A stretch of DNA of 64,000 nucleotides from contig CM059624.1 in NCBI GenBank assembly GCA_030435675.1, forward strand, positions 15,524,769-15,588,768, read 5' to 3'. Positions 30,501-40,578 of the stretch are shown piece after piece. Position numbers and translations under genes: made by a program. The notes below the pieces were generated by a model that saw nothing but the letters and a program-made list of their open reading frames with translations, ran no database searches and had not been told where the DNA came from. Within the stretch, counting starts at the first letter, position 1. Each line of letters opens with the position of its first letter. The stretch comes from Steinernema hermaphroditum. Taxonomy: Eukaryota; Nematoda; Chromadorea; Rhabditida; Steinernematidae.

Positions 30501-33500
30501 ATATTCGTCCAGTACGCAGAGTCTCGAGTGAGGTACTCAAAATGGCCGTTCGTTGTACGGTATGGAAAACACATCAACAAAGGAGTGGTTACCAAAAAGT
30601 TGGAATGCATGCTACTTGCCTACAAAGAAAAAAAGATCGCATACAATATTAACATGAATGAGAGAGGACTTGATTGTCGTATTATTGAGGACATCAGCTT
30701 CACTACTGAGATTTCTCGCGAAAATGCTCAAACGTTCATACTTGACACACGCCCGATAGAAGATGACTGTCAGTGCAATGACACATCGAAGATGGACGGT
30801 AGCTCTCTGGCGGATTTACTAATACAACTTAAGTAAATTTAGTAAGGAAGTTCTTTAAAGGACCCTGTGAAGCGGGCGAGGAAATATGTAACGAAGTGAA
30901 CCGTATGGTGAGCAATCTGTCAGCGATCCCAGAATAACTAACATTGAATGAATTCAGAATACCTACTGCATCGAGAAGGTCAACAACCGTCACTGCACAC
31001 CTGGTGGGTTTTCTCGGCTCTTCTTCTCTCGGTATGTGGCCTGTTTAGCCAAATGTCCTGAAGGTCAAAAGGCCCTCGATGGATTCGAATGTTGTTATCC
31101 TTTCAAACAGCCGAATGGCACGGAAGTGTGCTGCCCTGCAAACACTGTTCCTAGGAACATAGAGGGCGGGAATGAAATGTGCTGCCCGGAAAAAGGACCT
31201 TGTTGCCGCGAAGGCCATATATTCGAACAGCAGTTAGATGGAAAGGACCTTTGCTGTCCCTATGGGACGGAGTTCAAGGGAGTACACCTCTCCGAACCTG
31301 TGTGTTGTCCTCCAATGACGGCTTGGGATGACGAATCACCCACCTACCATCCACAGGAGTATGAATACAGGGTGTACCATAAATACTGTAAGTCGACAAG
31401 CTTTTCAATTTACCTTGATTTTTTGCCTTTTTATACCAGTTCTGTTGCTATATTCCTGTTTGTCGTCCTTTTTTGATCTAGAAAAGTAGATTTTCCCGGT
31501 ACTTTAACCTGTTCCCATCAGATAAAAAGGTATCTCAGAGTGACCGTTTTGCTACCGTCGCCGATTACAAGCGTGAAATGCCGATTATGGAGATTGAAAA
31601 GTTAATGAAATTCCAATTTTTTCAACTCTAGCGGATTGTACAACACTTCCAAGAGACAGATGGGATACAGATTCGCCAAATGACTAAAAGACCGAGAACA
31701 GCCAGAACACCAAGGACCAAAAATGCCTTTCGGAAGAAGATCAAGCAGAATCTAGCACGATCCATGAGAAACCTGCCAAAGAAGTACTGAGTCATTGAGT
31801 GATCGCTCAGGAAAATAGTGGAAGAAGATCAGGGACTCGACTGCTGCAAGATGACATACAGACAGTTCCTCGGTCTTCGAATGAAAACCGCAAGACTAAA
31901 GAAGTACCGGAAGATGAAGACACAAGTCCGCGGCGGGAGCCTCCAGGACATGCTGTTTTTGGATGAAAGGATTGTCACCGTAGAACCGCTGCGAAACACC
32001 TGGGATCACCGTAAACGTTTTCCGAAAAGCTCGCCCCGCTCCGTAACTGTTGATAAGATCCATTCCGCACAATCCATCATGGGTAGGGCCGGAGTTTTTG
32101 GACCTGGGAGCCTGAAGCTCGTTTTTTTCGAAGTCAATGGAAAAAAGTTGACCTCCTGGCAAGAACTACCGAAAACTGGTTCCGAACGGCTATGGTGAAA
32201 TCCTGGGTCGTAGATCTACCCCACAGCACCGCAGGACGTTTCAGCAGGACTGGACGCCTGGTCATGGAGCCAAGGATACCTTTGTCTTGTCACAGCCAAC
32301 CATGTGAAGGAAGGATGTTGGGTCAAGAGGAAAGATGTTTGGCTGCGGCACTCTCCGGTCCTCAACCCTCTCGACTTCGCTGTTTGGTCAGTCCTAGAGC
32401 CAAACGTATGCGCTACAAGCCACGCCAGTGTGAATTCCATGGAGCGCTCTCTGAAGACCGCTTGGAGGGAAATCATGCCAAAAGTCACCGCGGGAATCCT
32501 GAAGAATTTCCAGAAGCATCTGAACGCCTTAATCAAACTGTCAAGGAGGGCATTTCGAACAGAATTCAAGTATGTTATACAGAATTTCCTGGCCAATCTT
32601 ACAGTTATGAATTCATTTTGTTTCCTTGTCGTAAATGAAAAGTTATGAGCAGTTTTCGGACTTACAGTATTTATGGTACACCCTGTACGTCGAATACATA
32701 GAGAGCTTCAAAAAGTACATTGGATTGGTTGACTTTGTAAGTTTTTATGGAAAACAATACTTCACTCTGCATACTCAAAAGAAGTAGTATTGTCTTAATC
32801 GTTTTAGGGAGATAAAACCCCAGAAACTCAGGCGGAGCTTGTGAAAGTATGCAAAAATGTGAACGCCCTTCCGGTCAAGATTGATAACAAAGAACAGAAC
32901 GACGCTCTCAAAACCTTCATGAGAAACGCCAAAAGATTCATAGCCACCATTGGTCTCGCCATTCCGGAAGGCGAACAGTGGGAAAAGGACAACTATAGAT
33001 GGATGGCTGACGGCTCAAAACCGACGTGGACGAACTGGCTGGAAGGCCGTCCTTATAACTCTGAACCGCCAGCAGTAATTGCATTTATAAGTTCCGTTGA
33101 CTATTTTGTGGTTTAGGTATTCGTGAGATTCGCCGAAGACGGCGAGCATTGGGTGGACAGTCGGAGCGCACTGTCTGCCGTACTCTGCATGGATACACCA
33201 TATGAAGGGACAGAGAAGAACAACGGTGAGTACCTTTTGCGAGGAGTGTGTCGCGTTGGTGCAAAACAGTCGTCTTAACGACGGACATTTTTAATGTTAC
33301 AATGTAGCTTTTTACAAAAATTCGCCCGACTTAGATACTCGATTCGATATTTCATACTTTCCGAGTAATTGACAACCTCATTTTCCAGGAAAGCTTTAAT
33401 GCCGCCATGGGGCGTCTCCGAGCAGCGAAGCACCATGATACCACTACTCATCTCTCAAAATTTAATCATTAATATGCAGAACAATAAAAGTGCTCGCTTC

Positions 33501-34975
33501 GTTTTCACATTATATGCATAATACGTCGGATAAGGGAGCCACTTCAAGCAATGCGCACCAATGGTTCATGGAATCCCACCTGCCTGAAATCAAACTATCC
33601 TCATGGAATCCAAAAGGAGGAAGTTGGCTTTATTCATTTGCACGTAATTTTCAAGGGGTGTTTAGGTTTTGAATATGTGAAAAGTTGTGAAAGAGCATTA
33701 CAGAGTTCCGTTGTTCAATTCCAGAGGTTCGCTACCTCTAGCCGCAAGGCGGCTCGGATTGCGAAATCGGCTCGGCTCGGGTTCTGGCTCGGGTTGGCTC
33801 GCGAGCCGACAATATATACTAGGGAAAATTTCGACTGTTCGCGGGGAGCGGTAGCAGACGACGAGAGAAAATCCAATGCTTTTGCTCTGCCGCTGTGTGA
33901 CAATTGTCTCTTCGTCGTCTGCTATCGATGAGCTCGCGCTGATCGAACTCCGATAGAGAGGAAAAGGAGCGCTTGATCTGAATACCTCTTAGTTACGTTT
34001 CTACAATGCGAGACCAGATGACAGTGGCGACGTTTATGGATCCAGATTCCTCATCAGCAGCCGAATGAAACCGTTTGTTGAAGCCCGTAGCTGCACGCAT
34101 ATTAACGTGATGCCTAAAATTTGGCATACAATTACTACTTTTCCATGTAGCAGCAGCCGAAGGTACTGTAGAAGATGGCGATGAGGGAACGGGGAGAAGA
34201 AATGGCGGGAGCGTGCTCTCTATCGTAATGAAGAATGAGTAGGGCTACTGCCACCTCCATCTTCTGCATTACTTTGCATTGTGCATCAGTTTAAATTTAA
34301 ATGAGACGGTCGTAATCCCAGTTCATTGCAGAAGAGGTGGTTGAAGCGCCTTTAGTCCCAATTCTCTTAAGGGCCCTCTTTTCGCAACGTACGTTAGATG
34401 ACGCCATTTTCCTAAGATGATGTATTTGTGTACGCTTATTTTCCATGACTACAAGAGGCACCGATGAAGAGATAATGGTTTTGCGGTTCAAGATTTACGG
34501 CCTTGTCACAAGCTCCCGGAAAATGGGACACAAAAGGAACGATTTATGATAGGGCGACATAAAACAGGAAGCCGGTTTTCAACTTGCTTGAACACGTACA
34601 GTGCTCTCGTCGAGCACAGCTCTGAAGCGCGACGACATGTGGTCGACGGCAGTGGACGTCGTAGATCGGCGTCGCCACTTCTTCCAGACCCGCATGGACG
34701 AGGACTAGTCGGAACATGAAGAGAACTTAGCCATTTTGATTGCGAGGAAGGCTTTTCGTCACAGTAGGACTGTAGTGTTCACTTCAATTCTGATCTTTTT
34801 CGTTGCAGACTACAAGACCAGACCGAGCTTCATCGCCTTTCTGATGAAGAAACACCGGGATGAAGACGGCCTGGACTTCTCGAACCGCTATCTCGTGGAG
34901 AAGAAGAACATGCGCCGCAAAACGACTAGCCGCGATCCGGAAGCGACGGCTCCACCGAAGACCGAGCAGAAGTAA
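30501..34975 (+). CDS. C-type-lectin-like, Cys-rich secreted protein gene (exon interrupted by mariner)
   Basis: Proposed exons are 30,501-30,798; 30,861-30,907; 30,958-31,367 joined across the mariner to 32,688-32,736; 32,808-33,074; 33,117-33,225; and 34,809-34,975. All joins keep frame. The middle exon is Cys-rich, with many CC pairs (FECCYPFK, EVCCPAN, EMCCPEKGPCC, DLCCPYG, PVCCPP). The later exons resemble a C-type lectin fold: YRWMADGSKPTWTNWLEGRP, then GEHWVDSRS and AVLCMD. The Lys-rich end finishes PPKTEQK. The 5' end is not defined; upstream Thr-rich exons may belong to it. No signal peptide was found. In nematodes such proteins are usually secreted, often with immune or surface roles. 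The mariner adds 1318 bp plus a TA inside coding sequence, so the allele is probably disrupted. Confidence 0.7.
31368..32685 (+). mobile_element. Mariner element, copy 2 (1318 bp), inside a coding exon
   Basis: Same length and identical broken reading frames as copy 1 at 25,082-26,399. TA lies at 31,366-31,367 and 32,686-32,687. Removing the element and one TA restores the codons GAA TAC GTC GAA across the lectin-like exon. Because both copies share the same stops and frameshifts, neither can have made the transposase that moved it. Either a related active element acted in trans, or one copy arose by conversion or duplication. Confidence 0.94.
33226..34808. other. Large intron filled with repeats
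   Basis: The last intron of the lectin-like gene. It contains a GC-rich repeat with a hairpin (about 33,840-33,930: gtagcagacgacgagagaa and its inverse), which is the empty-site relative of the repeat hit by mariner copy 1. It also contains the left arm of a 3.6-kb foldback (33,926-34,450). Confidence 0.6.
33926..34450. repeat. Left arm of 3.6-kb foldback, with RTE fragment
   Basis: Inverted partner at 37,083-37,578. The outer part (gatgagctcgcgctgatcga through ggatccagattcctcatcag) is a diverged piece of RTE endonuclease sequence, corresponding to about 2,610-2,740. The left arm has about 100 bases (34,050-34,150) between two cagcagccg repeats that the right arm lacks. Confidence 0.75.
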
Positions 34976-34986
34976 TTCTATATGTA

Positions 34987-35896
34987 TTGGGTTGATCCAT
35001 AAAAAACGATTATTTTTTGATAATTTACTGAGACAAAACACGAAGATTTCAATCAAGGTATTCATCACTCACATGTACAACTTCAGCCCACTTTATGGCC
35101 AACATCCTGATTCTTCAATCGTGAAATACGAGGGTTTAAAACCAAAAAATATTTTTCGTCCAATTTTCGACCTCTTCACATTATTTTGAGTGGCTTTCTC
35201 TGATATCTTCATTTACGGATGCGTACAGATGACAGTAAGATAGAGCTAAGAGAGATCTATACGAACAGCAAACAGGAGTCTCACAGCTCAAAGTGGATAG
35301 ACATTGTGACGGTCAATTTGGAAACACATGGTCTCGGTTAGTCTGACTTTTTGGTAATCCGAGGGTCATTTTTTTCACATTTGGACTTTATTTCCGTGAA
35401 GTAGAAAAGAGCTCGCGAAGTCACCATGTGGGCATGGTAGCTGTGAGCGATGGCTATCTGCTGCATGTCCCCGTTCCTTATTATATTACTTAACCATTTG
35501 GAAACAGTGAAGTTAAAGGAACATGGTGATCCGAAAAGGCCATCTTTTTGAGATTAGCCCATGCTGTGATAAACGACGAGCGCAGCGATAGATGCATTCG
35601 GTAGGGAGGACCCAAATGTGTATGTGATATAAGGCAGTCACCGTCTATCACACAAATGTTAATATAGGAAGTCCATACATCACTTCGCATTTCGCTCTCT
35701 CGAGGTGCCAAAAAAATGACCATCCTGAAAGAATGGACCTCTAACACAAAGAGGAATGTAACGTACAAGCCTCCAATCATGGTGTAGGGCGTGAGTTCAC
35801 TGTACTCAGTAACGCGCCGATTGGTTATGCACTAGGAGTAAACGTCGTGAAATTATGACATGTTTACAACATCGGCCATTTTTTATGGATCAACAG
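34987..35896 (-). mobile_element. Mariner-like element, decayed, 3' of lectin-like gene
   Basis: The left end ttgggttgatccataaaaaa and the right end ttttttatggatcaacag are imperfect inverted repeats with TA outside. The minus strand near the left end encodes KWAEVVHVSDEYLD then a stop, the mariner transposase C-terminus. It starts 11 bases after the stop codon of the lectin-like gene, so the original 3' UTR continues only beyond the element (an aataaa lies at about 35,941). Confidence 0.78.
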
Positions 35897-36081
35897 TATA
35901 TTTTTTGAAGTTATTTATTTTGATTTAATGTTTCTGTGAAAATAAATTTTGTTGATTATTTTTTTCGTTTCCAATAAATTGAGACACTTGCTTCATCCTC
36001 ACTTGTCTTGAAGGCATAGTTGCATCTCTGATCAGGTCATGCCAAGTTCACGACACATTATCATATTATGATTCTTATCAG

Positions 36082-36520
36082 ACGAAGGCATACATCTTTG
36101 GTAACTTTAGCCAAATAGCGACGTGGGAGAAGAATGGGAATCTTTCTGCAAGTTATAAATTCTTCTGGAATCAGTTCCAGCTCGAAAACGCTCAAAAGAA
36201 GGCCAAACTTGACAAGGATTCATTGTGGTTTGGCTGGTTGGACTGGTTGGAAGATCAAGTAAGTTATTGGCGTTCAAAGGGTTTTGAAATGATGATTGAC
36301 ATCCCGCAAAACATGAGCTAGTTACAAGCTTTCATTGTATAAAATTGACCTTGACCTACTTTTGGTGCTTCTTGAAGGCTGATCGAAAGGATACAGACCC
36401 CGGAGAGAACTTCAAACGCTGTTTTGGAGTGGACAGCGCCACTAAGGTCGCGACGACGTGAATTCGGCGGAAATCCTCAAGTTGCTCGGTGAAAAGAAAG
36501 ATCTCGAAAAAGAAAAATAG
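36082..36520 (+). pseudogene. Two orphan exons, Trp-rich, frameshifted end
   Basis: Exon 36,082-36,258 lies between a cttatcag acceptor and a gtaagt donor and encodes TKAYIFGNFSQIATWEKNGN... ending WFGWLDWLEDQ. The next exon starts at 36,378 (ADRKDTDPGENFKRCFGVDS) and reaches a TGA at 36,459-36,461. One frame over, the sequence continues open as SAEILKLLGEKKDLEKEK and a stop, which suggests a frameshift. I do not recognise the family. It sits just downstream of the lectin-like gene and inside the foldback, so it may be a broken neighbour that lost its 5' end to the mariner insertion. Confidence 0.45.
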
Positions 36521-37082
36521 AGGACGATCAACAACAAGCGTCTTCATCAGCGTCAAATGGACACTCTTAGGAAGTTCGACTCCTCTGACCTTCGAGCTAT
36601 TTTATCCCATTTTCTTTTCACTTCTCAGCCTTGCCGCGGCGGAAATGTCACTGAACTATCAACTTTAACCGTTTCCTTCTTTCGACCACCGCCTCCTCCG
36701 AAACCACATGAGTGCGACTCTTAGCTAAGCGACTGACGTTCTATTCATTGATTTTCTTCGATCTGCGAGCTAAACTCGGCGCATTGCAGCTGTTACTACG
36801 ATAAGATCTTTGGTAACAGCTGAGTTTCAAGCTGGCAGGATTCCATTATGAGGGCGTCTTGAAAGCGACAATAGCGGCGATCGCCGACTCATAGTCAACG
36901 GTTTTTCAGCCGTTTTTTCACTACTTCGATGGATGACTATAAATTGACGATAACTCTAAGCAATGGTCATTAATACTGTCGGCAGAATTAAGCGTCCTTT
37001 CTTAATAAATGTAAGCAGTTTAGCGATGCATCTTGAAGTTCGTATCTCCTAGATGGTCGCCACGGACGCCATACGACGCCAC
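36521..37082. other. Intergenic, no gene seen
   Basis: No supported feature. A stretch at about 36,845-36,965 (cgtcttgaaagcgacaatag ... actataaattgacgataac) resembles 19,300-19,400, so it is a dispersed repeat. Confidence 0.4.
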
Positions 37083-37578
37083 TGTCATGGAAAATAAGCG
37101 CACACAAATACATCATCTTAGGAAAATGGCGTCATCTAACGTATGTTGCGAAAAGAGGGTCCGTAAGAGAATAGGGACTAAAGGCGCTTCAACCAACCCT
37201 TTTGCAATGAGCTGGGATTTCGACCGTCTCATAGAGACTGTCAGTTTCCGTTTGCGAGAGTTCCCCTTTCCGAAACAGTGCAGTTATAAAGGGACATGCG
37301 AAATTTAAACTGATGCACAATGCAAAGTAATGCAGAAGATGGAGGTGGCGGTAGCCCTGCTCATTCTTCATTACGATAGAGAGCATGCTCCAGCCATTTC
37401 TTCTCCCCGTTCCCTCATCGCCATCTTCTACAGTACCTTCGGCTGCTGATGAGGAATCTGGATCCATAAACGCCGCCACTGTCATCTGGTCTCGCATTGT
37501 AGAAACGTAACTAAGAGATAGTCAGATCAAGCGCTCCTTTTCCTCTCTATCGGAGTTCGATCAGCGCGAGCTCATCAA
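37083..37578. repeat. Right arm of 3.6-kb foldback
   Basis: Reverse complement of 33,926-34,450 with moderate divergence. A frame here (MENKRTQIHHLRKMASSNVC and on) is partly conserved in the left arm on the other strand (MENKRTQIHHLRKMASSNVR), suggesting that the duplicated DNA once had coding content from an unknown element. Confidence 0.75.
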
Positions 37579-37721
37579 TATTGATCCCTTCGAATTCTTC
37601 CTGTAGCTACAGCAGACATGTCCTTGAAGCGAGTCCGCGTTCCAATTGAGGTGTTGTTCCAATCGGCGTTGGTGGGTAGTAACATGCGTGATCGCGACGT
37701 TTTTGAGCCACCCTGTATATA

Positions 37722-38636
37722 TTGGGTTGATGCATAATAAATGAGCCTTTTTGAAAGTAGATATTTATTACCAAAAAGGCACAGAATCTAATCAAGGTAT
37801 TTGCCGCTAGCATCAGCAACTTCAGCCCACTTTATGGCCCGCATTCGGATTCCTCGTTCGTAGAGTACCCGAGGTTTAAAATCGAAAAATGGTTTTGGTC
37901 AAATTTTCGACCTCTTCACCTTATTCTCAGTGGCTTTCTCTGATATCTTCATTTACGGACGCGTACAGATGACAGTAAGATAGAGCTAACAGAGCTCTAT
38001 ACGAACAACGAACATGAGTCTCACAGCTCAAAGTGGAGAGCCTTTGTGGGGGTCAACTTGAAAATACACGGCCTCGGAGAGTCGTATTTTTTAGGAATAC
38101 AAGGGCCATTTTTTCTACATTTGGCCTCTTTTTCCTTAAAGTAGAAATGAGCTCGTGAAGTCACTATGTGGGCATGATAGCTGTGAGCGATGGCTATCTG
38201 CTGCATGTCCCCGTTCCCTGTTATAGTACTTAACCATTTGGAAACATTGGAGTTGATGGAACATGGTGATCCGAAACGGCCATCTTTTTGAGTTAGCCCA
38301 TGCTGTGATATACGACGACCGCAGCGGTAGGTGCATTCAATAGGCAAGAACCAAGGATGTACGTGGTAGAAGGCAGTCACCGTCCATCACACAAATGCTA
38401 CCATAGGAAGTCCATACATCACTTCGTATTTCGCCATCTCGAGGTGCCAAAAAATGATCATAAAAACAAAATAGACCCCCAACATCAAGAGGAATGTAAC
38501 GGACAAGCCGCCAATGATGATGTGGAGTGAGAGCTAAATGTACTCAACAACGCACCAATCAATTATACCCCAGGAGTAAATATTGTAAAAATAAAGGATG
38601 TTTACCAAGGGGCTCATTTTCAATGCATCAACCCAA
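37722..38636 (-). mobile_element. Mariner-like element, decayed
   Basis: Ends ttgggttgatgcataataaa and ttttcaatgcatcaacccaa are flanked by TA. The minus strand near the left end encodes KWAEVADASGKYLD and a stop. It is 915 bp long and closely related to the element at 34,987 along its whole length in the same orientation. No intact transposase. Confidence 0.82.
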
Positions 38637-38956
38637 TACATACAGGATGCAATTTCGCTCGCAGTTGCGTTTCTTGTCAAAAGAAATCAGCACAGTAGTG
38701 AACATTTGTGTGAATATTTCGCAAAATTTTCTGCATCTTGCTAAAAGGCTCACCTTGTGAGAACCTCATTTGGCAGCCAAGCGAATCCGATCCATCTCGA
38801 GCCGCCGTGAAGCCAAATGAAAACTGGCTAGCCGTGGGTCGCGATTCGAAAAAATTCCGAAAAAAATCAGAAACATTAAAATCAGAAACAAACGAAATTT
38901 CTGCAATCCAGCCCCCCAATTCTTTTACGTGCGATTTGTCATCCATTTTTTTCAAC

Positions 38957-39234
38957 CAGGGTTGTGCGGAACAATGCGTGTGGTCGAAATCGGAAGAAAC
39001 GGCTCGAGGCGGGTTCGAATCCACCCTGAGAACAAACATTTTTATCATCGGTTTAACACGGTCATTTTATTAGCATAGTTTTTCTTTTGACATAAATAGG
39101 CAGAAGAAAAACTTTGCGACTAGTGTCAAATGAAAATGACTAAAGATAAAAATGTCAGTCCTCAGGGTGGATTCGAACCCACCTCGAGCCGTTTCTTCCG
39201 ATTCCGACTACACGCATTGTTTCGCACAACCCTG
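38957..39234. mobile_element. hAT-type MITE with tRNA-like B-box in both ends
   Basis: This 278-bp element begins cagggttgtgcggaacaatg and ends in the inverse (ttcgcacaaccctg). The flanking 8-bp duplication is ttttcaac (38,949-38,956) and tttccaac (39,235-39,242), with one mismatch. The long inverted repeats (about 75 bp) run inwards to gggttcgaatccaccctgag and its inverse. The core ggttcgaatcc equals the tRNA T-arm (B-box) consensus. No coding sequence. Confidence 0.85.
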
Positions 39235-39424
39235 TTTCCAACTGTCGATGCTTATGGAAAATTCGAAAAAATTCCGAAAAAAAGCAGAAAACTGACCATA
39301 GCAAACGAAATTTCTGTCCAGCCCCCCCCCCCCCCCCAATTCTTTTGCGTGCGATTTCTTATCCATTGTTCCAACTGTCGATGATTATAGAATAAAAGTG
39401 GTGGTTGTTTTCAGTGGGTAAACT

Positions 39425-39876
39425 CACTTCCATAGCTGTCGATTTGGTTCGGAGCGCCGTTTATAAATCACAGTGAGTTCATCTATTTCTCTGCTTTTCC
39501 TTAATACTTGCATTTAGAAGTTTGCTTGTCAACTGAGCATGATTAGCTGCACACTCGCAGCAAATATCACAGGTACGTACATCTTAAGGTCGTTTGATTG
39601 AATGCTGCACATTTCAGAAGGTGCGACGGAGACACAGTCGAATTTTGTTGTTGCTTGGGCGATGAACAAATTGTCTGGACAAATTTTCTAATGACATCGC
39701 TTGGAATCAGACAGTCCTATATGGCACATTCTGCTGTTGTACCAAAAACAAGTGCAGTGAGTCATTCGTATACATACAACTTACATGATTCGACTAATTT
39801 AGACGATTTGGCGGAGAATGCTAATATTATCGTTGGAATCGCCGTGGACTATCTTAGTTTCGTGCAATACCTTTGA
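39425..39876 (+). CDS. Possible Cys-rich exon set (weak)
   Basis: Candidate exons lie between GT-AG boundaries at about 39,413-39,471, 39,517-39,571 and from 39,619 (acceptor catttcag). The last encodes RRCDGDTVEFCCCLGDEQIV. The FCCC motif recurs in the next locus at 40.4 kb (DGVHFCCCYDLK), which suggests a small tandem family of Cys-rich secreted products. The first two candidate exons do not join in one open frame, so this is either mis-parsed or a pseudogene. Confidence 0.3.
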
Positions 39877-40251
39877 TTGCAGACAATCATCCCTTTGCTC
39901 ATGCAAACAGTACGACATCTGAGCATGAAGCTCCAATGGGACATGGCAATTTTTTAACAAGTCAGTAAACGCATAGCATTTATATGGGATCAGTGCATTT
40001 GTTCTTAGGAGGGCAATGAAATATTCATTAACGAGTTCACATGCCCTAATCCTGTGCGTATTCGTCAGGTACCCTTCTTCATTGAGCTGTCGCATTGTGG
40101 AATGAACAGTGTGCCCTCGCTCGAAGGATACTTTCTTTATGGCCTATCATCCACGGCAATACCTGCACAGTTAGAAAGGAAACCAGGTAGTATTAAAATT
40201 TAAAAACAGATAAGAAATAAAATACATTTTGAGGTGTTACTTTCGTGATGA

Positions 40252-40578
40252 AATTACGAAACTATTGATTATGTGGGGATACAATGGTACTCTTGGTTAG
40301 TTTTTAATTTATGCCTATTACTTTCAATCACTGCTTCACCTAGGCTGAACCGTGAGTCCTCAACCACGAGGAGGATATATGGAGAACCTGATCCAGAAAC
40401 TCGTGATGGAGTACATTTCTGCTGCTGCTACGATTTGAAGGTAAATCACATAGGACTGCGCATTACATATATCCCATATTGTCAGGACTCCCCTCGGCTG
40501 ACCCGTGCCGCCGATCGCCAGTCGGAGGCTAAGCCGCTCTCCATCAACAGCCTCCCCCCTTTATCTTATATCCAATAA
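40252..40578 (+). CDS. Possible small secreted Cys-rich protein
   Basis: The open frame includes a hydrophobic, signal-like stretch (WYSWLVFNLCLLLSITAS) followed by RLNRESSTTRR and DGVHFCCCYDLK. A 45-base GT-AG intron (gtaaatcac...attgtcag, in frame) can be removed to join DSPRLTRAADRQSE, and the frame ends LPPLSYIQ with an AATAAA overlapping the stop. No ATG precedes the hydrophobic stretch in frame (the first codon is GTG), so the 5' exon is missing from my model or the locus is decayed. Confidence 0.35.
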   Translation, partial: NYETIDYVGIQWYSWLVFNLCLLLSITASPRLNRESSTTRRIYGEPDPETRDGVHFCCCYDLKVNHIGLRITYIPYCQDSPRLTRAADRQSEAKPLSINSLPPLSYIQ

